A DNA stretch of 64,000 nucleotides from Nisaea nitritireducens (GCF_014904795.1 NZ_JACZFS010000019.1:124001-188000); one strand, 5' to 3'; positions 46,824-55,454 are shown, numbered from the stretch's first letter. Translations and numbers: made by a program. Notes: generated by a model from the letters alone, not told the origin.

Positions 46824-49213
46824 GTACAACGGGAACCAATAGCGGCATGTCCTCCTACGACCGCCCCGACCGGCAATGGCGGTGCGGCCGGCTCGCCCTC
46901 GGTCAGCCTTGCCCGCACGGGCCTGATGCCGCCGGTGCCTGCCGCGGCATGGCCGATTGTGCGCCGATACGCCGGGGAGACCGCTGGCATTGCACCCGCC
47001 CGCAAAGTGTCGGCGGCCCCTGCGACGCCGGACCGGCGCCCGACGGTCGTTGCTCGTTCCAGCGCCCGCCCTGTGTTCCTGTGCGCAGTCTCAGCGCACT
47101 GCGTCGCCGTGTAACGCGGCTGGTCGTCGTCGCCGCGATCGGTCTGGTCATGATTGGACTTTCCGGCACCGACCGGGAAGCCCTGCTGTCCCCCGGGCCG
47201 CTTACCTTCCAGCACAGTGTGGTCGGCGGGTGCGCCGGTTGCCATCAGGGTTTCGACGAAGGCCCCGCAGGCTGGGTGATGACCGCTGTCGGAATGTCGC
47301 AGGAGATGAACGGAGACCACACCTGCCGCTCCTGCCACGAACTCGGCCCACATGCAGAGCGCGCGCACTCCCGCCCCCCGGCAACGACAGCCGCCCTGAC
47401 AGACGCGGCATTGCATCGCCACACCAAAGAGGGAGCCGAGCAACCGCTGGAATTCAAACTGTCCGGATGGCTGTTCACAGATACCGGCACGCCAACATCC
47501 ACGGTCGGGTGCGCAACCTGTCACCGTGAGCATAGCGGCGTAGACGCAAGCCTCACCGAGATGCCCGAAGGTGCCTGCCAGACCTGTCACACCGTGCAAT
47601 TCAACTCGTTCGGAAACGGCCACCCGGAATTCGGCGAGACTTTGTTCGACCGCCGCCTCCGCATCGCTTTCGACCATGCCGCCCATCTGGACCGGCATTT
47701 CGGTGCCACCGAGAGTGCGGGCAAGGCGCCGGAAACCTGCACGTCCTGCCACCTGCCGTCGGACGACGGGCGGGCCATGCAGACGGAGAAATTCGAGACC
47801 ATGTGCGCATCCTGCCACCAGGACAACATATCCGGTGCCGGCGCGATCGGGCCGAAAGGGATCGCGTTCCTGACAGTGCCGGGCCTGGATCTGCAGGAGT
47901 TGACGGCACGCGGCGTCGATATCGGCGATTGGCCGAAATGGTCGGAGGAACCGCTCACCCCCTTCATGCGGCGTCTGCTGGAGGGTGACAGCTCCGTGAC
48001 GCTCGCTCTTGAGCGGATGGACGGGCTGGACCCGATGGATCTGCGCGACGCCGAAGCGGACGACATCAGGGCGGTGACGGAGGTCGCCTTCGCGGTCAAG
48101 CGCCTGATCGGCGACCTGCTCGCCGATGGCGTCCAGGCGGCGGAGAAGCGGCTGGCGAACGGGCGAACGGACAAGGCTCTGGAGCAAATAAGCACAGACC
48201 AGACCGGCACCATGCTCGGCCATTTGCCAATGGAAGTGCTGCAAGCAGCGGCCCGGAACTGGTTCCCGGAGCTGGCAAGCGAGCTGGCCGGAAAGCTCCC
48301 GGCACTTCCAGAGACGATACCAGGCCCGCCATCCGCCCAGAACGGAAGCCCTACCCCCGCTCCGTCGCTTGATCAATCTGATATCCTCGCGTCTGCACCA
48401 GACCAATCGGACATCCTTGCTGCACCAACAACGGATCAGTCCGACATCCTCGCGCCCGCGCCGGACCAGTCTGACATCCTTGCCGCGCCATCGACGGATC
48501 AGTCCGATATCCTGGCATTGCCGTTGACCGGCACGAGCGATGCCCTCGCGCCGCCACCGGAGTTGGCGCCGACATCTCCCGTCACCCGGGCCGAGACCGC
48601 CCCGCCGCCAACGCGGATTGAGCCCAACGTTTCTCCCGAGGACTGGATGCGGGCCGGCGGCTGGTATCGTAATGATTTCGCTCTGCTGTACCGGCCGACA
48701 GGGCACGCGGATCCGTTCATGCAGGCCTGGATCGACCTCGCAGCGGCCCCGTCACCGCAGGACGGCGATGGCGCGTTGCTGGCCACCTTTGCCGGTGCGC
48801 AGGCGCCGGGCACATGCCTGCGCTGTCACAGTGTCGACCGCGGCGAGGGCGGAACCGGATCCGTTAACTGGCACCCCGCCTCCCGCGATCCCGCCACCCG
48901 GGATTTCGTGCGCTTCTCCCACAGGCCGCATTTCAGCCTGATCGCAGAGTCCGGCGGTTGTCAGACCTGCCACAACGTGATCCGGCCAAAAGGAACAGGA
49001 TCCGTATCCGCATTCCAGGACCAGTACCGCCAGAGCGATCCACACGCCGAAATCGTAGCGGGTTTCGCGTCACCGACTGTCGCCACCTGCTCGGAATGTC
49101 ACGCACCGGGGCGCGCCGGAGATACCTGCACCCAGTGCCACGCCTATCATGTCGGCACCTTCGAAACACCAACCGTTCCGACCAGAATGCGGGTGCTCGC
49201 ACCCACGGAGTGA
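46820..49213 (+). CDS. Decaheme cytochrome with cytoplasmic eight-cysteine module and DQSDILA repeats
   Basis: 797 residues in five parts. Residues 20-85 hold eight cysteines in two similar halves (Cys22, 31, 41, 47 and Cys58, 68, 78, 85). A single membrane helix follows (about 99-115). The periplasmic part has six CxxCH motifs (CAGCH, CRSCH, CATCH, CQTCH, CTSCH, CASCH), then a helical haem-free stretch. Next comes a DQSDILA tandem array. The C-terminal domain has four more CxxCH (CLRCH, CQTCH, CSECH, CTQCH). With the N terminus inside, the cysteine module would face the cytoplasm. It ends the operon and overlaps the cytochrome b-like gene by four bases. Confidence 0.86.
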   Translation: MSTTGTNSGMSSYDRPDRQWRCGRLALGQPCPHGPDAAGACRGMADCAPIRRGDRWHCTRPQSVGGPCDAGPAPDGRCSFQRPPCVPVRSLSALRRRVTRLVVVAAIGLVMIGLSGTDREALLSPGPLTFQHSVVGGCAGCHQGFDEGPAGWVMTAVGMSQEMNGDHTCRSCHELGPHAERAHSRPPATTAALTDAALHRHTKEGAEQPLEFKLSGWLFTDTGTPTSTVGCATCHREHSGVDASLTEMPEGACQTCHTVQFNSFGNGHPEFGETLFDRRLRIAFDHAAHLDRHFGATESAGKAPETCTSCHLPSDDGRAMQTEKFETMCASCHQDNISGAGAIGPKGIAFLTVPGLDLQELTARGVDIGDWPKWSEEPLTPFMRRLLEGDSSVTLALERMDGLDPMDLRDAEADDIRAVTEVAFAVKRLIGDLLADGVQAAEKRLANGRTDKALEQISTDQTGTMLGHLPMEVLQAAARNWFPELASELAGKLPALPETIPGPPSAQNGSPTPAPSLDQSDILASAPDQSDILAAPTTDQSDILAPAPDQSDILAAPSTDQSDILALPLTGTSDALAPPPELAPTSPVTRAETAPPPTRIEPNVSPEDWMRAGGWYRNDFALLYRPTGHADPFMQAWIDLAAAPSPQDGDGALLATFAGAQAPGTCLRCHSVDRGEGGTGSVNWHPASRDPATRDFVRFSHRPHFSLIAESGGCQTCHNVIRPKGTGSVSAFQDQYRQSDPHAEIVAGFASPTVATCSECHAPGRAGDTCTQCHAYHVGTFETPTVPTRMRVLAPTE
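48371..48529 (+). repeat. Tandem DQSDILA coding repeats
   Basis: Units begin at 48371, 48401, 48434, 48464 and 48497, alternating 10 and 11 codons, followed by a degenerate TSDALAPPP unit. The consensus D-Q-S-D-I-L-A-x-x-P shares Gln2, Ser3, Asp4, Leu6 and Pro10 with the repeat unit of the pentaheme cytochrome at 38598-38813. Confidence 0.9.
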
Positions 49214-49236
49214 TGACACGAACGGATCGTAAGAGA

Positions 49237-50697
49237 TCACTTTCTCAGCACCGCCGCGATGCGCTCGATACCTTCGGCGATACGGGCGGAGGGGATCGAG
49301 GAATAGGCCAGTCGGTAATATTGGACGTTCTCGTCCGCTGCGTCGAAGAAGGCCTCGCCCGGCTCGATCAGAACGCCTTGGCTGCGCAGTGATAGCGCCA
49401 GCTCCGCGGTATTGATGCCGTCCGGAGCCTTCATCCAGAAACTGGAGCCGCCGAAACCGCCGGTTCCCGCCACCTCGAGACCACATTCGCGGATCGCTTT
49501 TTCCATCACGGCGCGGCGACGCCCGTAGGCCTTGCCTATGCGATTGACCATGCTGTCGTGATAGCCCCGGGAGAGGAAATAAGTGGTCGTGCGCTGCACG
49601 CTTCCCGGCGGATGCCGCAGCACCATGGCCCTGAGCGCCCTCGCCTCCCGGATGAAGGTCGGCGAAGCAACGATGTAGCCGAGCCGCAAACCGGGAAACA
49701 GGGATTTCGAAAAGGAGCCGATATAGATCACGGACCCCGCACGATCGAGCGACTTGAGTGCGGGTGTCGGCTGCTGGGCGAAGGACATCTCGAATTCATA
49801 ATCGTCCTCGACAATGATGAAATTGCGCTCTGACGACAGCCGCAACAGCTCCAGCCGCCGGCTCATCGGCATTGTCGTGTTGGTCGGACACTGATGGCTT
49901 GCCGTCGTGAAGACGACGCTGAGCTGATCGGGCAGCCGTTCCGGCGGCAGACCGTTCTCGTCGACATCGATCGGCACGGTCCGGCAGGCACTATGCCGCA
50001 GCACTTTCCTGAGGCCAGGATAACAGGGGTTCTCGATAGCTGCCGTGCGATCCCCTGTGAGCAGCAGCTGCGTGCAGATCCAGATGGCATTCTGGGCGCC
50101 GAGCGTGAGCAGGACTTCCTCGGGCCGGGCCGAGATCCCTCGCCGTGGCAGCACGTTCCGCACGATATATTCGATCAGTTTCGGATCGTCCTGCTCATAC
50201 CGGTCCGCCGTAACCTCTTCGAAGTCCTTGCGGCCATGCGCTTCCAAAGCGCAACGGCGCCAGTTGTCATGGTCGAACAGACTTGGATCCGGCTGTCCGT
50301 AAATGAAGGGGAATTCGTAGTCGCGCCAGTCCGGCGGCCGAAACAGATTCATTGGATCGGAATAACGAGCCCCGAGCGCCCGCTGCCAGTCGACTGTCTC
50401 AAGCCGCGCCGTATCGCCGAGCTTATAATCGGGAGGGCGCGGCGCATTCTCGGAAATGAAGTGGCCGGACCTGCCCCGGGACGTCAGATATTCGCTCGCC
50501 ACCAGTTCCGCATAGGCCAGCGTCACCGTCACACGGCTCACGCCGAGCTGCTGCGCCAGCATGCGGCTCGACGGCATCTTGTCCCCAGGCAGGAAACGGC
50601 CAGCCAGGATTCCCTGGCTGACCATCTGCTGGATCTGTTTCTGCAATGTTCCGCCGAACTGCGGATCGAGGTGAAACTGTGTCGCCTTGATACCCAT
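49237..50697 (-). CDS. MocR-family regulator (GntR DNA-binding plus aminotransferase fold), TauR-like
   Basis: 486 residues. The N terminus is a GntR winged helix (about 12-80, GRFLPGDKMPSSRMLAQQLGVSRVTV), joined by a linker to a PLP-dependent class I aminotransferase fold with the PLP-binding lysine in SFSKSLFPGLRLGY and an upstream VEDDYE. MocR proteins use PLP and amino compounds as effectors. The gene lies 27 bases downstream of the taurine aminotransferase gene on the same strand. In Rhodobacter-type bacteria a MocR regulator, TauR, activates tpa and related taurine genes, so the same role is likely here. Confidence 0.88.
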   Translation of the reverse strand: MGIKATQFHLDPQFGGTLQKQIQQMVSQGILAGRFLPGDKMPSSRMLAQQLGVSRVTVTLAYAELVASEYLTSRGRSGHFISENAPRPPDYKLGDTARLETVDWQRALGARYSDPMNLFRPPDWRDYEFPFIYGQPDPSLFDHDNWRRCALEAHGRKDFEEVTADRYEQDDPKLIEYIVRNVLPRRGISARPEEVLLTLGAQNAIWICTQLLLTGDRTAAIENPCYPGLRKVLRHSACRTVPIDVDENGLPPERLPDQLSVVFTTASHQCPTNTTMPMSRRLELLRLSSERNFIIVEDDYEFEMSFAQQPTPALKSLDRAGSVIYIGSFSKSLFPGLRLGYIVASPTFIREARALRAMVLRHPPGSVQRTTTYFLSRGYHDSMVNRIGKAYGRRRAVMEKAIRECGLEVAGTGGFGGSSFWMKAPDGINTAELALSLRSQGVLIEPGEAFFDAADENVQYYRLAYSSIPSARIAEGIERIAAVLRK

Positions 50698-50724
50698 CAG
50701 CGGAACACCGGCAGCCGGGAGCGT

Positions 50725-52116
50725 TTATTTTCCGGAACCGAACACGGCCGTCAGGGCATTGTCGATGGCGCCAGTGATCTGGTCGATGTCCGACTTGGTG
50801 GCAATCAGTGCCGGGGACAGGCAGAGCGTGTTGTTGTAGCCCGGGATCGACCGGTTGGTGACGCCAATGAGCACGCCCTCGGCATTGCAGTGACCGACCA
50901 CGGCCTGGCCCTTGATCTCGTCCACCGGCTCCTTGGTCTCCCGGTCCGCGACCAGCTCAGCACCCCAGAAGAGGCCCTTGCCGCGCACGTCGCCGATTAC
51001 CGGATGCTTGTCCTTCAGAGCGAGCAGGTTTTGCTCCAGACGGGCGCCCATGGCGGTCGTGTTCGCCAGCAAATCTTCGTCCTCGATGATGCGCATGTTC
51101 TCGAGCGCCGCGGCCGGTCCCGACGTGCAGCCGCCGAAGGTCGAGATGTCGCGGAAATAGCTCATCGGATCGGACGCGTCGGCCTTGAAGAGATCGAAGA
51201 CAGCTTCCGTGGTCACGGTGCAGGAGATCGCCGCATAGCCCGACGCAACGCCTTTCGCCATGGTGACGATGTCCGGCTTGATGCCGTAATGCTGATAGCC
51301 GAACCATTCGCCGGTCCGGCCGACGCCGCAGACCACTTCATCGAGAATCAACAGAATGCCATACTTGGTGCAGATCTCCTGGACCCGCTCCCAATAGCCT
51401 TTCGGCGGGGTGATGACGCCACCGCCTGCGGTAATGGTCTCAAGGCAGAGGCCGCCAATGGTGTCCGGGCCTTCACGCAGAATGACTTCCTCGATCGCAT
51501 CGGCGGCACGCTCGCCGTAATTCTCAACCACGCCATACTGGTTGCGATATTCGAGGCAATGCGGCACATCCACAAAGCCCGGCGTGAACGGGCCGTAATG
51601 GGCCTGGCGCTGCGGCTGACCGGCTGCCGAGAGGGCGGTGATGGTGGTGCCGTGATAGTCCCGCTCCCGATAGAGGATCTTGGACTTCTTGCCTCCATGG
51701 TGCTGCGCGGAGATCTGGCGCACCATCTTGAAGGCCTTCTCGTTCGCTTCCGAGCCGGAGTTCGAATAATAGACGCGGGTCATGCCCGGCATCTTGGAGA
51801 TCAGGCGCTCGGAGAAGCGGGCGCCCGGAACAGACCCGAGGGCGCCTGCGAAATAGTTCATCTTCACGAGCTGATCGCGTACGGCGTCGGCGATGGTATC
51901 GCGGCCATAGCCGACATTCACCGTCCAGACGCCGCCGGACACCGCGTCGAGATGTTCCTTGCCGGTGATATCCCAGACGCGCATCCCCTTGCCTTCGACG
52001 ATGATCTTCGGATCTACCGTCTCGAACATCTTGTGCTGCATCAGATGATGCCAGACATGCGCCTTGTCGGAGGCGACGACATCGGAAAGATCGTTTTCGA
52101 ATTGCGTGGTGCTCAT
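50725..52116 (-). CDS. tpa: Taurine:pyruvate aminotransferase
   Basis: 463 residues, class III (omega) aminotransferase, with the PLP lysine in VTMAKGVASGYAAI, the LILDEVVCGVGRTG segment and SNSGSEANEKAFKMVR. The whole N-terminal block (WHHLMQHKMF, VWDITGKEHLDAVSGGVWTVNVGYG) is characteristic of Tpa. It transaminates taurine with pyruvate to sulfoacetaldehyde and alanine. The next pathway enzyme, sulfoacetaldehyde acetyltransferase (Xsc), and a taurine transporter are not in the window. The MocR regulator gene follows immediately, probably in the same transcript. Confidence 0.9.
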   Translation of the reverse strand: MSTTQFENDLSDVVASDKAHVWHHLMQHKMFETVDPKIIVEGKGMRVWDITGKEHLDAVSGGVWTVNVGYGRDTIADAVRDQLVKMNYFAGALGSVPGARFSERLISKMPGMTRVYYSNSGSEANEKAFKMVRQISAQHHGGKKSKILYRERDYHGTTITALSAAGQPQRQAHYGPFTPGFVDVPHCLEYRNQYGVVENYGERAADAIEEVILREGPDTIGGLCLETITAGGGVITPPKGYWERVQEICTKYGILLILDEVVCGVGRTGEWFGYQHYGIKPDIVTMAKGVASGYAAISCTVTTEAVFDLFKADASDPMSYFRDISTFGGCTSGPAAALENMRIIEDEDLLANTTAMGARLEQNLLALKDKHPVIGDVRGKGLFWGAELVADRETKEPVDEIKGQAVVGHCNAEGVLIGVTNRSIPGYNNTLCLSPALIATKSDIDQITGAIDNALTAVFGSGK

Positions 52117-52260
52117 GGCGCAGGGTCTCCAAGGTCCGGCCGCAGGAAAATGCCGGCCAAATGAAATCGTCAGGTCGCAGAATTACACAGTCGCGGCGCG
52201 AACCATAAGTCCAGATTGCACCTGCGGATAAGACCAGAATATCCGAGCCTGCGATGGAGC

Positions 52261-52298
52261 GGAAACAAAACAAGCGCCGGACAGAAGTCCAGCGCTTG
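52261..52298 (-). terminator. Intrinsic terminator of the DEAD-box helicase gene
   Basis: On the minus strand a 12-bp stem (52287-52298 with 52271-52282, one mismatch, four-base loop) is followed by TTTTGTTT. The geometry is a good factor-independent terminator, about 115 bases past the helicase stop codon. Confidence 0.78.
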
Positions 52299-52333
52299 TC
52301 TGATTTCGTTTACCCGCTCTTTGTAACCACTTA

Positions 52334-52381
52334 CCAGCGATCATATGGGCCAGCGATCACACAGGCCGGTGATCATATTGG
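52334..52381. repeat. Three tandem imperfect 16-base repeats
   Basis: CCAGCGATCATATGGG (52334-52349), CCAGCGATCACACAGG (52350-52365) and CCGGTGATCATATTGG (52366-52381) are contiguous and share the core GATCAYA. They lie between the helicase stop codon and its terminator, in the 3' untranslated region. Function unknown. Confidence 0.7.
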
Positions 52382-52412
52382 CGCCTAGCAAAACCCTGCG
52401 GCTCTGTCAGCC

Positions 52413-54512
52413 TTAATCGACCCACGGCGCCTTCGGCTTGGACTCACCCTTGCGGTGCGGTTTCTTGGTGCCGGACTTGCCTTTCGGCTTACCCGGTTTG
52501 CCCTCTCCGGCTTTCGGTTTGCCGGACTTGGCATGCCCCGGTTTCCCGTCACCGGATTTCGCATGTGCGGGCTTTGCATGTCCCTCACGCGGCTTGCCGA
52601 ATTTCCCGCCCGGCTTGCCCGCGCCATCCTTCGGCTTTCTGGGCTTCTTTGCCTTGTAATCCGGAGCCGGCCGCTCATCGGGAGCGGAGGCCGGCGCCGC
52701 GTCAGCGGCTTCCGTGACAACATCCGCGGCAGGGCGGCCCTGAGGCGCGCGCTTGTCCCGCTGACGCTTCATCGGACGATCGCCCGGTTCCGCATCGGCC
52801 CGAGGCCTGCGGGGCGGACGCGGGGCACGCGGCTCCGACGATGTCTCCTGTTCAGCAGGAGCGCCGGACATCCGGTCCACCGTGATGCTCTTCTCTACCT
52901 TGCGGCTCGGGCCAACCGCCGCCAGAAACTTGTCGACTGCCTTGGGGTGCAGCTCGACGTGGGTTTCGGTTTCCTGGATCTTGATCGCGCCAACATCAGA
53001 CTTGGTGATGTCGCCGGTGCGGCACAGCATCGGCAACAGCCAGCGCGCTTCCGCCTTGTGGTTCCGGCCGACCGAGAGGCGGATCCATACACCGTCCTCG
53101 AAATCCTGCCGGCGCTTGCGCGGCTCACCGCGGTCGCCACGATCCCCCCGGTCACCACGATCCCCGCGCTCTCCACGGTCGTAACGCTCACCGCCCGAGG
53201 GATCGTTCATCAGCTCTTCAGGTGCCGGCAGCCCGGCCATGCGCTTACGCAGGAACGCGATGGCGACGGCTTCGGCGTCATAACGAGAGAGCAGCTCCGT
53301 CGCGAAAGCGCGTTCTTCCTCGGTGGTCTCGCCGCTCAGATCCGCATCTTCCAGAATACGCTTGCGATCCAGCGCCAGAATCTCATCCGCGGTCGGCGGT
53401 TTGCCCCAGGTCGCCTTGATATTGGCATTGGACAGCATGCGCTCGGTCTGGCGCCGGCGGGAATAGGGTACGATCAGGGTGGAGACACCCTTGCGCCCGG
53501 CCCGGCCGGTACGACCACTCCGGTGCAGCAGGGATTCCTGGTTCTTCGGCAGATCCGCATGGATCACCAGTTCCAGGTTCGGCAGATCGATTCCGCGGGC
53601 CGCCACGTCGGTGGCGACACAGACCTGCGCCCGGCCATCCCGCAACGCCTGCAGGGCGTGGGTCCGCGCGCTCTGGCTCAACTCGCCCGACAGAGCAACA
53701 ACCGAGATGCCCCGATTGGTGAAGCGGCTGGTCAGGTGGTTCACTGTCGCACGGGTGCTGCAGAAGACGATGGTCGTGACCGCATCCGAATGCCGCAGCA
53801 CGTTGATGATCGCGTTTTCCCGATCATTCGGCGCGCAGGCCAAAGCCCGGTATTCGATATCGACATGCTGGTTCCGCTCCCCAGCCGTGGAGATACGAAC
53901 CGCATCCTTCTGATAACGCTTGGCGAGAGAGGCGATGGTCCGGGGCACAGTGGCCGAGAACATCAGTGTCCGGCGGGTTTCCGGCGAGGATTTCAGGATG
54001 AATTCCAGATCCTCCCGGAAGCCGAGATCGAGCATCTCATCGGCCTCGTCCAGCACGATAGCTTTCATGCCAGACATGTCCAGCGACCGGCGCTCGACAT
54101 GATCGCGCAATCGTCCGGGCGTACCGACGACAATATGTGCGCCACGCTGCAGCGCCATGCGTTCGGTCCGCATATCCATGCCGCCGACGCAGGACACCAC
54201 CGAGGCGCCGGTGAATTCATAGAGCCATTCCAGCTCTCGCTTGACCTGCAGGGCCAGCTCGCGGGTCGGTGCGACAGCCAAGGCAACTGGAGAGGATACC
54301 CGCTCGAAGCGTTCGGCATCGCCCAGCAGGGTCGGTGCCATGGCCAGCCCGAAAGCAACCGTCTTGCCGGAGCCAGTCTGAGCCGAGACCAGAGCGTCGG
54401 CATCCTGCATTTCGTTGGTAATGACCGCCTGCTGAACCGGGGTCAGCGTCTCGTAACCGCGCTTCGCCAATGCCTTACCGAGCGCCGGAACAACGCCTTC
54501 AAATTCTGTCAT
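52413..54512 (-). CDS. DEAD-box ATP-dependent RNA helicase with DbpA-type RNA-binding domain
   Basis: 699 residues. The helicase core (about 1-370) has Walker A AQTGSGKT, DEAD in VLDEADEMLDLG, SAT in MFSATVPR and HRSGRTGRAG. A DRG-repeat linker (about 460-475) leads to a DbpA-like RNA-binding fold (GVWIRLSVGRNHKAEARWLLPMLC region, about 485-560). The last 130 residues are Lys/Gly/Pro-rich low complexity (repeated KPGHAKSGKPK-like stretches), suited to RNA binding. Homologues such as DeaD/CsdA and DbpA assist ribosome assembly and cold adaptation. The gene is alone, with a long leader and a terminator. Confidence 0.94.
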   Translation of the reverse strand: MTEFEGVVPALGKALAKRGYETLTPVQQAVITNEMQDADALVSAQTGSGKTVAFGLAMAPTLLGDAERFERVSSPVALAVAPTRELALQVKRELEWLYEFTGASVVSCVGGMDMRTERMALQRGAHIVVGTPGRLRDHVERRSLDMSGMKAIVLDEADEMLDLGFREDLEFILKSSPETRRTLMFSATVPRTIASLAKRYQKDAVRISTAGERNQHVDIEYRALACAPNDRENAIINVLRHSDAVTTIVFCSTRATVNHLTSRFTNRGISVVALSGELSQSARTHALQALRDGRAQVCVATDVAARGIDLPNLELVIHADLPKNQESLLHRSGRTGRAGRKGVSTLIVPYSRRRQTERMLSNANIKATWGKPPTADEILALDRKRILEDADLSGETTEEERAFATELLSRYDAEAVAIAFLRKRMAGLPAPEELMNDPSGGERYDRGERGDRGDRGDRGDRGEPRKRRQDFEDGVWIRLSVGRNHKAEARWLLPMLCRTGDITKSDVGAIKIQETETHVELHPKAVDKFLAAVGPSRKVEKSITVDRMSGAPAEQETSSEPRAPRPPRRPRADAEPGDRPMKRQRDKRAPQGRPAADVVTEAADAAPASAPDERPAPDYKAKKPRKPKDGAGKPGGKFGKPREGHAKPAHAKSGDGKPGHAKSGKPKAGEGKPGKPKGKSGTKKPHRKGESKPKAPWVD

Positions 54513-54839
54513 GTCATGTCTTTCGGAATGCCTGCGATCGACCGTTCGGGAACCATGTTTCCCCCGGTGGGATCGGCAGTGCGGCGCCTTGCGCGCGTGA
54601 TCGAATTAAAGTGGCGCGCAACATAGGCGGGTAAGAGCCGGATGTACAGCGCTCCGGCGCGCATACCTGCTGAGCATTTCCGGTACCGCGACGCCATTGC
54701 GTGTTGCGCCAGACGCAATGCTTGAACGGCACCGCCTCCGCAAATTCAACATGTTCGTCTGACAAGTACCGTCCGTAATTCATTGTACGTTTCAAGCTCT
54801 AAAGGCACACTGAAAGCTGATTCGAGAGGATAGCAGAAC
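54513..54839. other. 327-base divergent intergenic region upstream of the helicase
   Basis: This region separates the helicase gene (minus) from the methyltransferase gene (plus). An inverted repeat, CATTGCGT at 54695-54702 and ACGCAATG at 54713-54720 with a 10-base spacer, is the clearest structure. Its length and position would allow a long structured 5' leader on the helicase message, as known for cold-shock helicase genes. No protein gene with convincing features was seen. Confidence 0.5.
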
Positions 54840-55454
54840 GTGGTTTCACAAGCAGAATCGCAGCCTGAAGGCGCGCAGCAGGCACTCAAGCTCAATCTTG
54901 GCTGCGGCAAGGTGATCCGCGACGGCTGGGTAAATCATGACATCATGCCCGGGCCGGGCGTCGACGTAATTTACGATCTTGAGACATGCGGGATCGAACC
55001 GTTTCCGCTCCCGGATGATTCAGTCGAAGAGATCCATGCATCGCATCTGATCGAACATATCGACCGTGTGCTGCCATTCATGCAGGAGATGTGGCGGATC
55101 GCGAAAAACGATTGCCGGTTCGAGCTCAAGCTGCCTTTCGGCGCGACCGACATGGCCTGGGCCGATCCGACCCACAAGCGGCCCTATTTCATTCGCAGCT
55201 TCGATTATTTTCAACAGCCGTTCTATAATTTCGCGGATTACGGCTATCGCGGCGATTGGGGTACCGACGAAGTCACCTTCCTCATCCCGAAGAGCGTCGC
55301 CGGATCGAACACCGCTGAAGAGCTGATGCACCGGATCAACACGGAGCGCAATCTGGTGGCGGAAATGCAGGTCAACCTGATCGCCTTCAAGCCCATGCGG
55401 CCGAACGACCGGGCCCTGATGACCATACCCAAGGTCAATTTGAACATCGTTTGA
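54840..55454 (+). CDS. Class I SAM-dependent methyltransferase
   Basis: 204 residues with a Rossmann methyltransferase core: SAM-binding LKLNLGCGKVIRDGWVNHDI (about 16-35), an acidic residue after strand 2, and the EEIHASHLIEHI motif (63-74) followed by a late acidic-helix pattern. Substrate is unknown; relatives occur near sugar- or lipid-modifying genes. The start is the GTG at 54840, set by AGAGGA at 54825-54830 nine bases upstream. The NUDIX gene follows after 30 bases and may be cotranscribed. Confidence 0.85.
   Translation: MVSQAESQPEGAQQALKLNLGCGKVIRDGWVNHDIMPGPGVDVIYDLETCGIEPFPLPDDSVEEIHASHLIEHIDRVLPFMQEMWRIAKNDCRFELKLPFGATDMAWADPTHKRPYFIRSFDYFQQPFYNFADYGYRGDWGTDEVTFLIPKSVAGSNTAEELMHRINTERNLVAEMQVNLIAFKPMRPNDRALMTIPKVNLNIV

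Larger units (their letters stand above)
52117..52412. other. Non-coding stretch upstream of tpa with terminator and three short repeats
   Basis: The part next to 52116 must hold the tpa promoter. A terminator for the DEAD-box gene lies at 52261-52298. Three 16-base tandem repeats occupy 52334-52381. No plausible gene was seen. Confidence 0.6.

Noticed and set aside
46754-48706. A 650-codon minus-strand open frame over the decaheme cytochrome gene
   Set aside because: The plus-strand frame holds ten CxxCH motifs; the antisense one has only low-complexity repeats mirrored from the repeat array.
49894-52164. A 756-codon open frame on the plus strand, antisense to tpa and the MocR gene
   Set aside because: It lies opposite two clear enzyme genes; the long openness reflects high GC content and codon bias, and the translation has no recognisable domain.
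52455-54626. A 723-codon open frame on the plus strand, antisense to the DEAD-box helicase gene
   Set aside because: It is a shadow of the helicase gene; the minus-strand frame has all helicase motifs.
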